DNA of 64,000 bases from Candidatus Neomarinimicrobiota bacterium (GTDB lineage: Bacteria > Fidelibacterota > JAANXI01): contig JAIPJS010000014.1 of the NCBI GenBank assembly GCA_021734025.1, positions 1-64,000 on the forward strand, in the 5' to 3' direction. The notes under the pieces were generated by a model. It was not told the DNA's origin, did not search any database, and was given only the letters and a program-made list of their open reading frames with translations. A program made the translations under genes and the position numbers. This document shows, in pieces, positions 7,349 to 16,116 of the stretch. The stretch's first letter is position 1. Each line of letters opens with the position of its first letter.

Positions 7349-9556
7349 ATGAGTAAAGTTGGATTATTACGCAGAATAGTCACCAATGAATCGGAAAACG
7401 GGTACGATTCCAAGTACGACGATCAATTCATCGAATTACTGGAGATGGTTGAGTCGTATCACGGCAACGGGCAGTATACCGCAGATAAACTGTGGGAAGC
7501 CTATCAGTTCGGAAAAGAATCTCATGAAGGGCAGCTGCGCAAATCCGGGGATCCGTACTTCGATCACTGTGTGGAAGTGGCAAAGATCCTGGCCGACCTG
7601 CACATGGATATTACCACGATTATGGCCAGTCTTTTGCATGACGTGGTCGAGGATACGGGGGTATCTGTTGAGGATGTACGGGAAAAATTCGATGATGACG
7701 TCGCAACGCTTGTGGACGGGGTGACCAAATTAGGCGATATCAAGTTTAAGAGTCGCCAGGAAAAGCAGGCCGGGAATTTCCGCAAGATGCTACTCTCGGT
7801 TGCCGAGGATATTCGGGTCATCATCATTAAGTTTGCAGACCGGTTACACAACATGCGGACGCTTGAATATTTACCGCCCATCAAGCAGCGCCGGATAGCT
7901 ATTGAAACCAGAGATGTGTATGCACCGCTGGCCCACCGCCTCGGTATAGCGAAGGTGAAGTGGGAGATGGAAGACCTGGTGCTGAAAACCCTTGACCGGG
8001 ATGCCTACTACAAGATCCAGAAGGGGATCGCAGAAAAGCGAAAAGAGCGCGAAAAATACATCGAACGATTTGCAGAGCCGATCAGGGAACAGCTAAAGCA
8101 GTATTCCATCAATACAAAAATCATCGGACGCCCCAAACACTTTTACAGCATCTACGGCAAGATGAAACGGCGGAACAAGCCGCTGGATGAAATTTATGAT
8201 CTCCTCGCCATCCGGATTGTCGTGGATCGGGTTGAAGAGTGCTATACTGTCCTCGGTATTATTCATCAGCTCTTCACACCGGTACAGGACCGGTTCAAAG
8301 ATTTTATCGCCACGCCGAAAATTAACGGCTATCAGTCCATCCATACCACGGTCATCGGACCGGACGGCAAGATGGTTGAGATCCAGATCCGTACTCATGA
8401 AATGAACAAGACGGCCGAAGAGGGTGTGGCTGCGCACTGGCGCTATAAGGAGGGGGAAGACGACTCCGACGAGGAAGTTGATAAGCAGGTCAAGTGGCTA
8501 CGGGACCTGGTCGACATTTTGCAAAACGACTCGGACAGCCCTAAAGAGTTTATGAACACGCTGAAGATTGATCTGTTCAAGGACGAGATCTTCATCTTTA
8601 CACCCAAGGGGGATTTAATTCAGCTACCCAAAGGATCGACACCGGTCGACTTCGCATTCGAGGTCCATACCGAAGTCGGACTCCACTGCATCGGTGCCAA
8701 ACTTAACGGTAAGATCGTACCGCTGAATTCCGAGATCAAAAGTGGCGACACCGTCGAAATTATTACCAGTGATACCCAGAGCCCCAGCTATTCCTGGCTG
8801 AAATTCGTGAAAACCACCAAGGCTATCTCTGCCATCAAACGGTGGATTCGTCGGAATCAGTTCGAGGAAAGCGTCAAGCTTGGGAAGGAAATCCTGGAAA
8901 AGGAGATTCAGCGCCTGGATACGGAAGTTACCTTCAAGGACGTGAGAGATTCTCACGAAAAATTCGGCTATGATAAGGAAGACAAACTGTTTGCCGCTGT
9001 CGGAAACGGTGAGGCCACTGTGAAGGATTTGGTCCAGGAGTTGACGCCGGAACAGGAGGTCAAAGAGGCTGAGGAGACCGACGGGAAGGAGAAATTTTTC
9101 TCCCTGGCACGGAAAAAAGCCAAAGGCGTCAAGGTGCAGGGCATCAGCAATATGATGATTAAGTTCAGCAATTGCTGCAGCCCGATTCCCGGCGATCCAA
9201 TTATTGGCTTCGTTACCCGGGGACGTGGCGTGTCAATTCACCGCAGTGACTGTAAAAATATCCCTGCGTTGCTCAAAGACGAGGATCGCAAGATTGAGGT
9301 CGATTGGGATGTGGCCAAGGATCAGGATTTTATGGTCCGGTTGAAACTGCTAGCAGAAGAGCAAAAAGGGTTTCTGCGTAACGTCACCGAAGCACTTTCT
9401 GAATTTGAGACGAATATCATTTCGGTTGACTTGAAAGTGGAAGGGGCGCTCATTACCTGTATTATGGTGGTGGAAGTGGAGCATCTCCGTCAATTAAATC
9501 GGGTCATGAACAAGTTGCGTTCTGTGGAAAACCTGATTAGTGTGGAGCGAGACTAA
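7349..9556 (+). CDS. rel: Bifunctional (p)ppGpp synthetase/hydrolase, RelA/SpoT family
   Basis: 735 residues. The HD hydrolase domain is intact, with His73 (FDHC) and the HDVVED motif at 97-102. The synthetase domain contains GRPKHFYSIYGKM, RFKDFIATPKINGYQSIHT and EIQIRTHEMNKTAEEGVAAH. A TGS domain follows (IFTPKGDLIQLPKGSTPVDF), then a helical region, a Cys-rich segment with NCCSPIPGD, and a C-terminal ACT domain. This is the long Rel layout, so the protein probably both makes and degrades the stringent-response alarmone. It is co-transcribed with dnaB, judging by the 2 nt gap. Confidence 0.95.
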   Translation: MSKVGLLRRIVTNESENGYDSKYDDQFIELLEMVESYHGNGQYTADKLWEAYQFGKESHEGQLRKSGDPYFDHCVEVAKILADLHMDITTIMASLLHDVVEDTGVSVEDVREKFDDDVATLVDGVTKLGDIKFKSRQEKQAGNFRKMLLSVAEDIRVIIIKFADRLHNMRTLEYLPPIKQRRIAIETRDVYAPLAHRLGIAKVKWEMEDLVLKTLDRDAYYKIQKGIAEKRKEREKYIERFAEPIREQLKQYSINTKIIGRPKHFYSIYGKMKRRNKPLDEIYDLLAIRIVVDRVEECYTVLGIIHQLFTPVQDRFKDFIATPKINGYQSIHTTVIGPDGKMVEIQIRTHEMNKTAEEGVAAHWRYKEGEDDSDEEVDKQVKWLRDLVDILQNDSDSPKEFMNTLKIDLFKDEIFIFTPKGDLIQLPKGSTPVDFAFEVHTEVGLHCIGAKLNGKIVPLNSEIKSGDTVEIITSDTQSPSYSWLKFVKTTKAISAIKRWIRRNQFEESVKLGKEILEKEIQRLDTEVTFKDVRDSHEKFGYDKEDKLFAAVGNGEATVKDLVQELTPEQEVKEAEETDGKEKFFSLARKKAKGVKVQGISNMMIKFSNCCSPIPGDPIIGFVTRGRGVSIHRSDCKNIPALLKDEDRKIEVDWDVAKDQDFMVRLKLLAEEQKGFLRNVTEALSEFETNIISVDLKVEGALITCIMVVEVEHLRQLNRVMNKLRSVENLISVERD

Positions 9557-9580
9557 TCCCGGCTAAATTTAATAATATCC

Positions 9581-9609
9581 TTGATTTACCCCAATTAGTA
9601 ATCTATTTT
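9581..9609 (+). promoter_or_regulatory. Possible promoter for HU-like gene
   Basis: TTGATT at 9581-9586 and TATTTT at 9604-9609 are spaced by 17 nt in the 94 bp gap after rel. Visual match only. Confidence 0.3.
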
Positions 9610-9650
9610 TTCGCAGCATTGAGAATGAGCCAGTATTAAGGAGACAGATT

Positions 9651-9986
9651 ATGTCCGTAACTTACACGAAGAAGGACGTTGCCCGACGCACAGCCGAAGC
9701 GGTGGACGAAAAAATTTATCTGACAGAGAAACTTGTCGATGGCTTTTTTGATACCCTCCGTGAGATGATGAGCGAGGACCGGGACCGGGTCCGCATTGAA
9801 ATCAGGAATTTTGGAGTATTCGAGGTAAAGCCGACTAAGGCCAAGCCAAAGGCCCGAAATCCCCGAACCAATGAGGAAATTTATGTGCCTCCCCGGAAGA
9901 AAACCCATTTTAAACCGGGGAAACTGCTTCGAGAGGTATTGAAAAAACCGCTCGATGAATGGGACAATCCAGGCTCACCGGAATAA
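9651..9986 (+). CDS. HU/IHF family DNA-binding protein
   Basis: 111 residues. The bacterial histone-like fold is recognisable from TKKDVARRTAEAVD at the N-terminus and from the beta-arm VRIEIRNFGVFEVKPTKAK with RNPRTNEEIYVPPRKKTHFKPGK. It bends or compacts DNA as a dimer. The C-terminus extends about 15 residues beyond a minimal HU (KPLDEWDNPGSPE). AAGGAG at 9638-9643 precedes the ATG. Whether it behaves as HU or IHF cannot be told from sequence. Confidence 0.93.
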   Translation: MSVTYTKKDVARRTAEAVDEKIYLTEKLVDGFFDTLREMMSEDRDRVRIEIRNFGVFEVKPTKAKPKARNPRTNEEIYVPPRKKTHFKPGKLLREVLKKPLDEWDNPGSPE

Positions 9987-10018
9987 ACGTCACAATTCAA
10001 CCTGAATGGAGTCATTTC

Positions 10019-10055
10019 GGAAGCCCTAGCGAAATTAGCGCACGGCTTTCCTGTT
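10019..10055 (+). terminator. Weak hairpin between HU-like gene and ruvX
   Basis: GGAAGCC (10019-10025) can pair with GGCTTTCC (10044-10051), with one bulged base, followed by TGTTTTG. It ends only 8 nt before the ruvX ATG, which has no visible Shine-Dalgarno, so it could equally affect ruvX translation. Confidence 0.3.
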
Positions 10056-10059
10056 TTGC

Positions 10060-10488
10060 ATGAGTCTCCCCGGAAGAATTCTAGCCCTTGATTACGGTAC
10101 CCGGAAAATCGGGATCGCGATCACCGATCCACTGCAGATTACTGCATCCCCGCTGACCACAATACGGTATAAGGATCGGGAGACGCTGCTTACTTCACTG
10201 GAGGATATTTTTGCAGAGAAGGAGATCGCCAGGATAGTCATAGGCATGCCGTTTACCCTGGACGGCGGCGAAAGCGACACTACCAAAGAAGTCCGGGAAT
10301 TTGTAGAATGGCTCAGGACGGAGACCGGCATTCCGATCACAACCCTGGATGAGCGATACACCAGCGAAGACGCCAAGTCCACCCTAATTGAAATGGGTGT
10401 AAAAACGGGGCACAACAAAGACAAAGTTGATTCAATGGCTGCCGCACATCTTCTGCGGTATTATTTGGATAGTACGGGCGGGGAGTAA
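10060..10488 (+). CDS. ruvX: RuvX/YqgF family Holliday-junction resolvase-like nuclease
   Basis: 142 residues. The RNase H-like fold is seen in ILALDYGTRKIGIAITDP near the N-terminus (first catalytic Asp), VIGMPFTLDGGES in the middle, and TLDERYTSEDAKSTL and HNKDKVDSMAAAHLLRYYL at the end. The family is linked to 16S rRNA 5-prime maturation and junction resolution. The start has no obvious ribosome binding site, but no better start exists. It is followed after 8 nt by lnt. Confidence 0.93.
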   Translation: MSLPGRILALDYGTRKIGIAITDPLQITASPLTTIRYKDRETLLTSLEDIFAEKEIARIVIGMPFTLDGGESDTTKEVREFVEWLRTETGIPITTLDERYTSEDAKSTLIEMGVKTGHNKDKVDSMAAAHLLRYYLDSTGGE

Positions 10489-10496
10489 AGATTCCT

Positions 10497-12053
10497 GTGA
10501 TTTTGCAAACCTCAGACCTGCCATGGTGGCAAACTCCGACAGCGAAAGCGTTGTTCGCCGGGGTAATTCTCACCCTTAGTTTTCCTCCGCTACCGCTTGG
10601 ATTTTTGGGCTATATAGGATTAATTCCCTTCTTTTACGCATTAGAACAGACTGACGGCGAACACGGGTTTCGGCTGGGCTACATTGCCGGACTCGTCTAT
10701 ACCGGAGGTATGATTTATTGGATTGGGGCCAATAGTGGCACCTTTCCCTGGGCGGCAATATTGTCCGCAATTATGGCGGTGGCGTTTATGGCGCTGAATT
10801 TCGGTTTATTTGGCTGGGCACTGGGATGGATAAAACGCAAAGAGGTTTCCGGCGGACTTTGGTGGGCGCCGGTGCTGTGGGTCGCAGTTGAATTCCTCCG
10901 ATCATTCGGAACGCTGGTCATGCCGTGGGTGAGTCTGAGCCTGTCACAAACGGATTATCTCCCGGCGATCCAGATGGCCGGCATTACCGGAATGTACGGT
11001 GTCAGTTTCTGGGTCGTGCTGTTAAATGTTGTTATTATCCGATATTTGATGGCCAAAGATGTTGGTAAACCAACCTGGAAATGGGCGATCGTCGCGTTTG
11101 CCATTTATTTGATTCCGCTGGGATATGGGACAGTTATCTTACGGGTATTACCAGGAGTCACAGAAGAATCTAAGCCCGTCAAAGTTAGTGTGCTCCAACC
11201 AAACGTTGATCCAAACCAAAAGTGGAGCAGCCAGTTTCGACGGGAGAATTACGCCCTGTTGGATTCATTGACCAGCGTAGTAACAGCGCAGGAGCCCGAT
11301 ATTGCAATCTGGCCTGAGACGGCAACGCCTTCTTATCTCAGATATAACAGGTACGGATATCTCACCAAACTCCGCAAAAAGGTGAACTCTACTGGTATCC
11401 CACTTTTGACAGGTACGCCGGACTGGAGGCCGCCTGATTCAGTGACGCAGGGGGACGACGGCAGCATTTATAATGCGGCTGTTTTAATTGAGCAGGGTTC
11501 GGAGAATTTACAAACCTACCGAAAGGTGAAACTGGTCCCGTTTGCGGAGTATGTTCCGTATCAGAGGATTTTTGGGTTTTTCTATAAGCTCGATCTGGGA
11601 CAGGGAAATTATACTCCCGGTGAAAAATATACGGTATTCAACCTGAACGAGCCCGTGCGTACCAAATTCAGCGTGGCCATCTGCTACGATTCGAGTTTTC
11701 CGGAATTGCTCCGTCGGTTCCGGCAAGGCGGGGCCGAATGGCAGGCGATCATTACTAATGACGCATGGTTTGGCAATACGTCCGGTCCGTATCAGCATGC
11801 TGAATGGGCAAAAATGCGTGCCGTGGAATACCGGACTCCAATCGCCCGATCTGCAAATACGGGGATCTCTATGTTGATCGATGGCTGGGGACGGGTACGG
11901 CAATCTCTGCCTCTGAACTCTCAAGGCACACTTACCGGAACCCTGGAAACAAATTTACGGCCGACATTCTATGCCAAATTCGGCGATGTCTTCAGCATCA
12001 TCATTACTCTGATAGCGATTGGCGGAATCGGCTGGGGGTTCGCCAAACAATGA
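10497..12053 (+). CDS. lnt: Apolipoprotein N-acyltransferase
   Basis: 518 residues. The N-terminal half (about 15-215) holds several membrane helices. The C-terminal nitrilase-like domain carries the catalytic triad of the family: Glu274 in IWPETATP, Lys343 in YRKVKLVPFAEYVP and Cys396 in VAICYDSSFPE. It adds the third acyl chain to lipoproteins at the periplasmic face of the inner membrane, which fits a diderm organism. The GTG start at 10497 has GGGAG upstream. The stop overlaps the next start as ATGA. Confidence 0.94.
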   Translation: MILQTSDLPWWQTPTAKALFAGVILTLSFPPLPLGFLGYIGLIPFFYALEQTDGEHGFRLGYIAGLVYTGGMIYWIGANSGTFPWAAILSAIMAVAFMALNFGLFGWALGWIKRKEVSGGLWWAPVLWVAVEFLRSFGTLVMPWVSLSLSQTDYLPAIQMAGITGMYGVSFWVVLLNVVIIRYLMAKDVGKPTWKWAIVAFAIYLIPLGYGTVILRVLPGVTEESKPVKVSVLQPNVDPNQKWSSQFRRENYALLDSLTSVVTAQEPDIAIWPETATPSYLRYNRYGYLTKLRKKVNSTGIPLLTGTPDWRPPDSVTQGDDGSIYNAAVLIEQGSENLQTYRKVKLVPFAEYVPYQRIFGFFYKLDLGQGNYTPGEKYTVFNLNEPVRTKFSVAICYDSSFPELLRRFRQGGAEWQAIITNDAWFGNTSGPYQHAEWAKMRAVEYRTPIARSANTGISMLIDGWGRVRQSLPLNSQGTLTGTLETNLRPTFYAKFGDVFSIIITLIAIGGIGWGFAKQ

Positions 12054-12652
12054 GTCGAATAATTTACATAATTGTACTGGCTGTGCCACTGACATTGGCT
12101 GCGCAACCAAACCCTGACCAGGTATTATTGGACGCGTTGGATCTGATAATCCGTGAATCTGAATTGGTAACGGATTCGATCCCTGGTGAAGCAGACGTGT
12201 ATCCGGTCGTAAAAGGAAATATCACGGATGCATACCGGGAACCAATGGTGGATGCCTGGCGGAAATCGTTCACTCGTACCGGCCGTTCAGTCTACCTCAT
12301 TTCACAAACCGGAACATATCAGGCGGCACTGCGTGTAGATATTTATCGGATGTTATTGCACTCGGAAGATCGCCCGGGGATTTTCGCCGGGAACAGCATC
12401 TCCGGAACACTGGAATTCACCGGAGAGATATTGATAGCAGATACAACCGGAAAAGTATTGGGGACAGAACCTGTTGAAATTTCGGAAGATTTTGATGTCG
12501 CAGACGATGCCGGAATATGGGTAACGGAGCAAACCAGAATGAGGTACCCCGTAGTCTACCCCAATCGCCGGGACCATCCGGAAATTCGGACTATTTTACT
12601 GGCAATTACCAGCGGTGTAATTATTTATCTTTTCTATTCAATGCGAGGATAA
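12050..12652 (+). CDS. Exported protein of unknown function
   Basis: 200 residues starting at the ATG that overlaps the lnt stop. The frame is open upstream to 11804, but that part lies over lnt. A signal peptide is visible (MSRIIYIIVLAVPLTLAAQP). The body is mixed alpha/beta and a hydrophobic helix lies at the very end (TILLAITSGVIIYLFYSMRG), so it may be anchored in the inner membrane with its bulk in the periplasm. I recognise no family. Coupling to lnt and the next gene points to an envelope role. Confidence 0.75.
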   Translation: MSRIIYIIVLAVPLTLAAQPNPDQVLLDALDLIIRESELVTDSIPGEADVYPVVKGNITDAYREPMVDAWRKSFTRTGRSVYLISQTGTYQAALRVDIYRMLLHSEDRPGIFAGNSISGTLEFTGEILIADTTGKVLGTEPVEISEDFDVADDAGIWVTEQTRMRYPVVYPNRRDHPEIRTILLAITSGVIIYLFYSMRG

Positions 12653-12653
12653 T

Positions 12654-13364
12654 ATGCAAAAATTTGTACTGATCGTGGCTGGACTTCTCTTACTGTTTCA
12701 GGGGACTGTCTCTGCACAAAGTGTCATTCATACAGACCAAGAGATCTCAACAATTGGGTTTAAATATCTTCAGCCCGGAGAGCGCGTACAGTTCCAACAG
12801 CAGCAACCGGAGTTGGAAAGAATGGATGCTCCTGTCTCAAAGAAAAAAGCCGTGTTTGCCTCGTTGATTTTGCCCGGGTGGGGAGAGCGGCTTCTTGGGG
12901 TAGAAAACCGGGGTGCCATATTTTCCTCGACGGAGACGGCGCTCTGGCTTGGGTTCATAGGATTTACCGCATATGGCAATTGGCGGGAGCAAGATTTTAA
13001 AAGCTACGCGACGCACAAGGCATCCGTAAATCCAGCCGGTAAAGATGGACAGTACTGGATTGACATCGCGGGTTACGACAATATTCGGGAGTACAACGAG
13101 GTGCAGCTTCGGGATCGCGAGCCGGATCGCGTGTACCCGAACACGTCGGAATATCAATGGAACTGGGAATCGTTTAACGCCCGATATCGTTATGATACCA
13201 TGCGAATCGACAGCCGGAAGTCCGAACAGTATGCCACGTTTGTCATCGGTGCTATTGTATTCAACCATCTAGCTAGTGCCCTGGATGTTACTTACTTGTA
13301 CAACACCAGATTTCTATCCGACGGTGAGTCAATGTCGTATAGCATTTCGGTTCCGCTGCAGTAA
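12654..13364 (+). CDS. Exported DUF5683-like membrane protein
   Basis: 236 residues. The N-terminal signal peptide ends near VSAQS. The segment KKKAVFASLILPGWGERLLG followed by a hydrophobic helix (about 95-108) resembles the N-terminus of DUF5683 proteins of the Bacteroidetes/Chlorobi group, which have ALxSaxlPGaGQ-type text. A second hydrophobic stretch lies near FVIGAIVFNHLASALDVTYLYN. It starts 2 nt after the previous gene with GAGG just before ATG. Function unknown; the family link is by motif memory. Confidence 0.7.
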   Translation: MQKFVLIVAGLLLLFQGTVSAQSVIHTDQEISTIGFKYLQPGERVQFQQQQPELERMDAPVSKKKAVFASLILPGWGERLLGVENRGAIFSSTETALWLGFIGFTAYGNWREQDFKSYATHKASVNPAGKDGQYWIDIAGYDNIREYNEVQLRDREPDRVYPNTSEYQWNWESFNARYRYDTMRIDSRKSEQYATFVIGAIVFNHLASALDVTYLYNTRFLSDGESMSYSISVPLQ

Positions 13365-13405
13365 ATTCTTATTTAACCAGTCAGCAACCCGGGAACCAGG
13401 AGAAT

Positions 13406-14188
13406 ATGCCCTCTCATTCTGATACAAACCAAAAGGATCTCCGGGGGTTCTGGCACCCGTTAGTAGTAATTATCGCAGTCGGGGTGTTAGGTGGACTTAT
13501 TGCTGCAAGCCGGCAACTGCCCCACATTACGATTTTCCTTATTCTCTCCATTGCCGGTTTCCGATTCATGGGAGCCCCTATCCACAGAACAATACGAACA
13601 ATTCGATATTTTTTCTGGTTGCTGCCGCTCACCTTCATTATGCATTTGGTGTTGACTCCCAGCGGTTGGGCATTTTTTTCACATCTCTGGGAAGGGGCTC
13701 TGCGGCTGGATTTTCTGGACAATCCTTTCTCATTTACGCTCCAGATTTTTGGATTCCTGTATATTATGGGGAGCGCGTATCAGTTGGTCTCCGGGGATCG
13801 TCTCATCGTCAGTTTGGGTAGACTCCTGTCGCCAGCGAGAAAACTCCGTATACCGGTAGACAGCCTTTTTCAGATCGTCTATATCGCGCTGCGTTTTATA
13901 CCGCTGTTGCGCGAGGAGGCCATCAGAATTCAGGAGGTTCGCCGGGGCTTTGGCGTATCCGGAAATGAGAAGATATTGGAGAAGGCGCGGTCTCAGATGC
14001 ATGGGATGGTACCGCTGTTTATCGGTACACTGCATCGCGCAGAGGTGGTGGCTCAGCTGATGACGCTCAGAGGGTTCCGGCCGGGTGAACAACGAAGCTC
14101 CTATATTGAGGTTACCTGGCATGCCAGAGACATTCTAACAATCTTGGGATTTATCGCTCTGTTTGGAGGCAGCATATTACTCCTATGA
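13406..14188 (+). CDS. ecfT: ECF transporter transmembrane component EcfT/CbiQ-like
   Basis: 260 residues, about five or six membrane helices. The conserved cytoplasmic helices are seen in RFIPLLREEAIRIQEVRRGFG and in AEVVAQLMTLRGFRPGE, the ARG-type motifs that couple EcfT to its ATPases. It would form the scaffold of a vitamin or metal uptake transporter. No EcfA ATPase or substrate-binding S component is nearby, so the partners must be elsewhere. CCAGGAG precedes the ATG, and the stop overlaps truA (ATGA). Confidence 0.82.
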   Translation: MPSHSDTNQKDLRGFWHPLVVIIAVGVLGGLIAASRQLPHITIFLILSIAGFRFMGAPIHRTIRTIRYFFWLLPLTFIMHLVLTPSGWAFFSHLWEGALRLDFLDNPFSFTLQIFGFLYIMGSAYQLVSGDRLIVSLGRLLSPARKLRIPVDSLFQIVYIALRFIPLLREEAIRIQEVRRGFGVSGNEKILEKARSQMHGMVPLFIGTLHRAEVVAQLMTLRGFRPGEQRSSYIEVTWHARDILTILGFIALFGGSILLL

Positions 14189-14964
14189 ACCGATACGCGC
14201 TTATCATCGAGTACGACGGGACTGAATTCCATGGATGGCAAATCCAGTCGGAAGTCCGAACGGTGCAGGAAACGATTGAACATGCGCTGGCCAAACTCAC
14301 GCAACGAGAGATCCGGATTGTAGGATCCGGACGGACGGATACCGGCGTTCACGCCCGCTATCAGGTCGCACATTTTGATAACGATAAAGAGGATTTTACG
14401 CCGGAGACCTATACCCGAGGCATTAACTCCTATCTCCCGGAGGATGTGGTAATTAAGCATTGCGTGGAAGTGCCGGATGACTTCCACGCACGATTCGATG
14501 CACTCCGGCGGGATTACATCTATACGATCTCCACCAAGCAGATCGCAATCGAACGGCAGTACGCCTGGTATATCCCCTCAGATTTTGACCGAAAAATCCT
14601 GGAAGAAGCGGCGGCAATCATCTTTGGGAAACACGATTTTCGCTCCTTTATGAGTGCCAATTCCGACACGGATAACACGGTCTGTGAGATCGTAAAATCT
14701 TCTTGGAAAATCGGGTCAAATCGGTTACGCTATTTAGTCTATGGAAACCGGTTTCTACACAACATGGTGCGCTGTTTGGTTGGTACTATGATAGAAGTAG
14801 CGCGGGGCCGATACACGCTTCCGGAATTCCGCGACTTCGTTGAGACTCCGGATAAGGAGGCGCCGGTGGTTCGGGCGCCGGCACAGGGATTGGTGCTGGA
14901 TAAGGTACATTACCGGCACAACCTGCAAGATGAGAACGAAACTTTGAGGATCGACGGACTTTAA
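14185..14964 (+). CDS. truA: tRNA pseudouridine(38-40) synthase TruA
   Basis: 259 residues. The catalytic aspartate is Asp52 in GSGRTDTGVHARYQ. Other family markers are YDGTEFHGWQIQ at the N-terminus, FHARFDALRRDYIYTI, and FLHNMVRCLVGTMIEVARG. It isomerises U38-U40 in the anticodon stem of many tRNAs. ATGA overlap with ecfT and 2 nt before htrA. Confidence 0.95.
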   Translation: MNRYALIIEYDGTEFHGWQIQSEVRTVQETIEHALAKLTQREIRIVGSGRTDTGVHARYQVAHFDNDKEDFTPETYTRGINSYLPEDVVIKHCVEVPDDFHARFDALRRDYIYTISTKQIAIERQYAWYIPSDFDRKILEEAAAIIFGKHDFRSFMSANSDTDNTVCEIVKSSWKIGSNRLRYLVYGNRFLHNMVRCLVGTMIEVARGRYTLPEFRDFVETPDKEAPVVRAPAQGLVLDKVHYRHNLQDENETLRIDGL

Positions 14965-14966
14965 CT

Positions 14967-16115
14967 ATGAACCGAAAACGACTCTTGCAATCCATGGGAA
15001 AGAAATTTGTACGGTATTTTTTAATTATTAGTATCCTCACTGTCGGTGCCGGAATATTATCGGCCCAATCAACGTCATCGCAGATCCAATCGGACATTTC
15101 CTCAAATCGTAATACGGCAATTACGCAGGCAATTGCGAAGATTAGCCCGGCGGTGGTGGGAGTGAACGTCACCCAGATTCGTCGGTATCGCGCCAGCCCG
15201 TTCAATGATCCGCTGTTTAATATGTTTTTTGGCGAAACCTACCAGCGCAAGGTAGAGAGCCTCGGTTCGGGTGTGATCATGAGTGAGGACGGTTATATAC
15301 TGACAAACGCGCATGTGGTGGAAGGTGCTGCGGAAATTGTTATCACAACACCAGGCGGAGACAGACACGATGGCGAGCTGATTGGCATAGATAACGTTTC
15401 CGACCTGGCATTGGTGAAGATTGACGGTGACGATTTACCGTATGCCGAGTTCGGTAATTCCGACGATTTGGTGATCGGCGAGTGGGTGGTTGCCCTGGGG
15501 AATCCCTTTGGCTTGTTTGACGTGTCCAATCAGCCCACGGCGACAGTGGGGATTATCAGTGGCCTGAAAATGGACTTTGGTGAGCAGCGGGAAGGACAGC
15601 GCTATCAGGATATGATCCAGACCGATGCTTCCATTAATACCGGAAATAGTGGTGGGCCGCTAATTAATGCTGACGGCAAAGTAATTGGTATCAACACATT
15701 TATTTTTACCGGCGGGGGATACAATCAGGGCTCAATCGGGATTGGATTTGCGATACCGATTAACCGGGCAAAGATGATCATGAACGATCTGAAGACGGAG
15801 GGATCAATCGACTGGAGTTTCGATACTGGCCTCAAGATCCAGGAGATTGACGGGCAAATCTCGCGGGCGTTGGATCTGCCGGTGGATGAGGGTATCATTG
15901 TCACCGGAGTCGTACCAAGCAGTCCGGCCGATAAGGCTGGAATCCGACGCGGGGATATCATCACCGAGGCAGAAGGAGAACAGATCCGCAGCGAACGCGA
16001 TATCTTTAATGCGATTCAAAATAATTACCTCCACGCCGGCGATACGCTCCATTTAAAGGTCTGGCGGGACGGCAACGCGAAAACTTATCAACTCAAACTG
16101 GAGTCAGTACGCTAA
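14967..16115 (+). CDS. htrA: Periplasmic trypsin-like serine protease with one PDZ domain (HtrA/DegS type)
   Basis: 382 residues. An N-terminal membrane segment (about 15-33) acts as signal or anchor. The catalytic triad is His116 (LTNAHVVEG), Asp146 (DNVSDLALVK) and Ser228 (NTGNSGGPL). A single PDZ domain follows (about 290-375), with ITGVVPSSPADKAGIRRGDII. One PDZ and a possibly uncleaved anchor make it DegS/HtrA-like rather than two-PDZ DegP. It handles misfolded envelope proteins. Confidence 0.93.
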   Translation: MNRKRLLQSMGKKFVRYFLIISILTVGAGILSAQSTSSQIQSDISSNRNTAITQAIAKISPAVVGVNVTQIRRYRASPFNDPLFNMFFGETYQRKVESLGSGVIMSEDGYILTNAHVVEGAAEIVITTPGGDRHDGELIGIDNVSDLALVKIDGDDLPYAEFGNSDDLVIGEWVVALGNPFGLFDVSNQPTATVGIISGLKMDFGEQREGQRYQDMIQTDASINTGNSGGPLINADGKVIGINTFIFTGGGYNQGSIGIGFAIPINRAKMIMNDLKTEGSIDWSFDTGLKIQEIDGQISRALDLPVDEGIIVTGVVPSSPADKAGIRRGDIITEAEGEQIRSERDIFNAIQNNYLHAGDTLHLKVWRDGNAKTYQLKLESVR

Positions 16116-16116
16116 C

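Noticed and set aside
13406-14188. A complete ECF transporter locus
   Set aside because: Only the T component is present; flanking genes are a DUF5683-like protein and truA, with no ATPase or S component.
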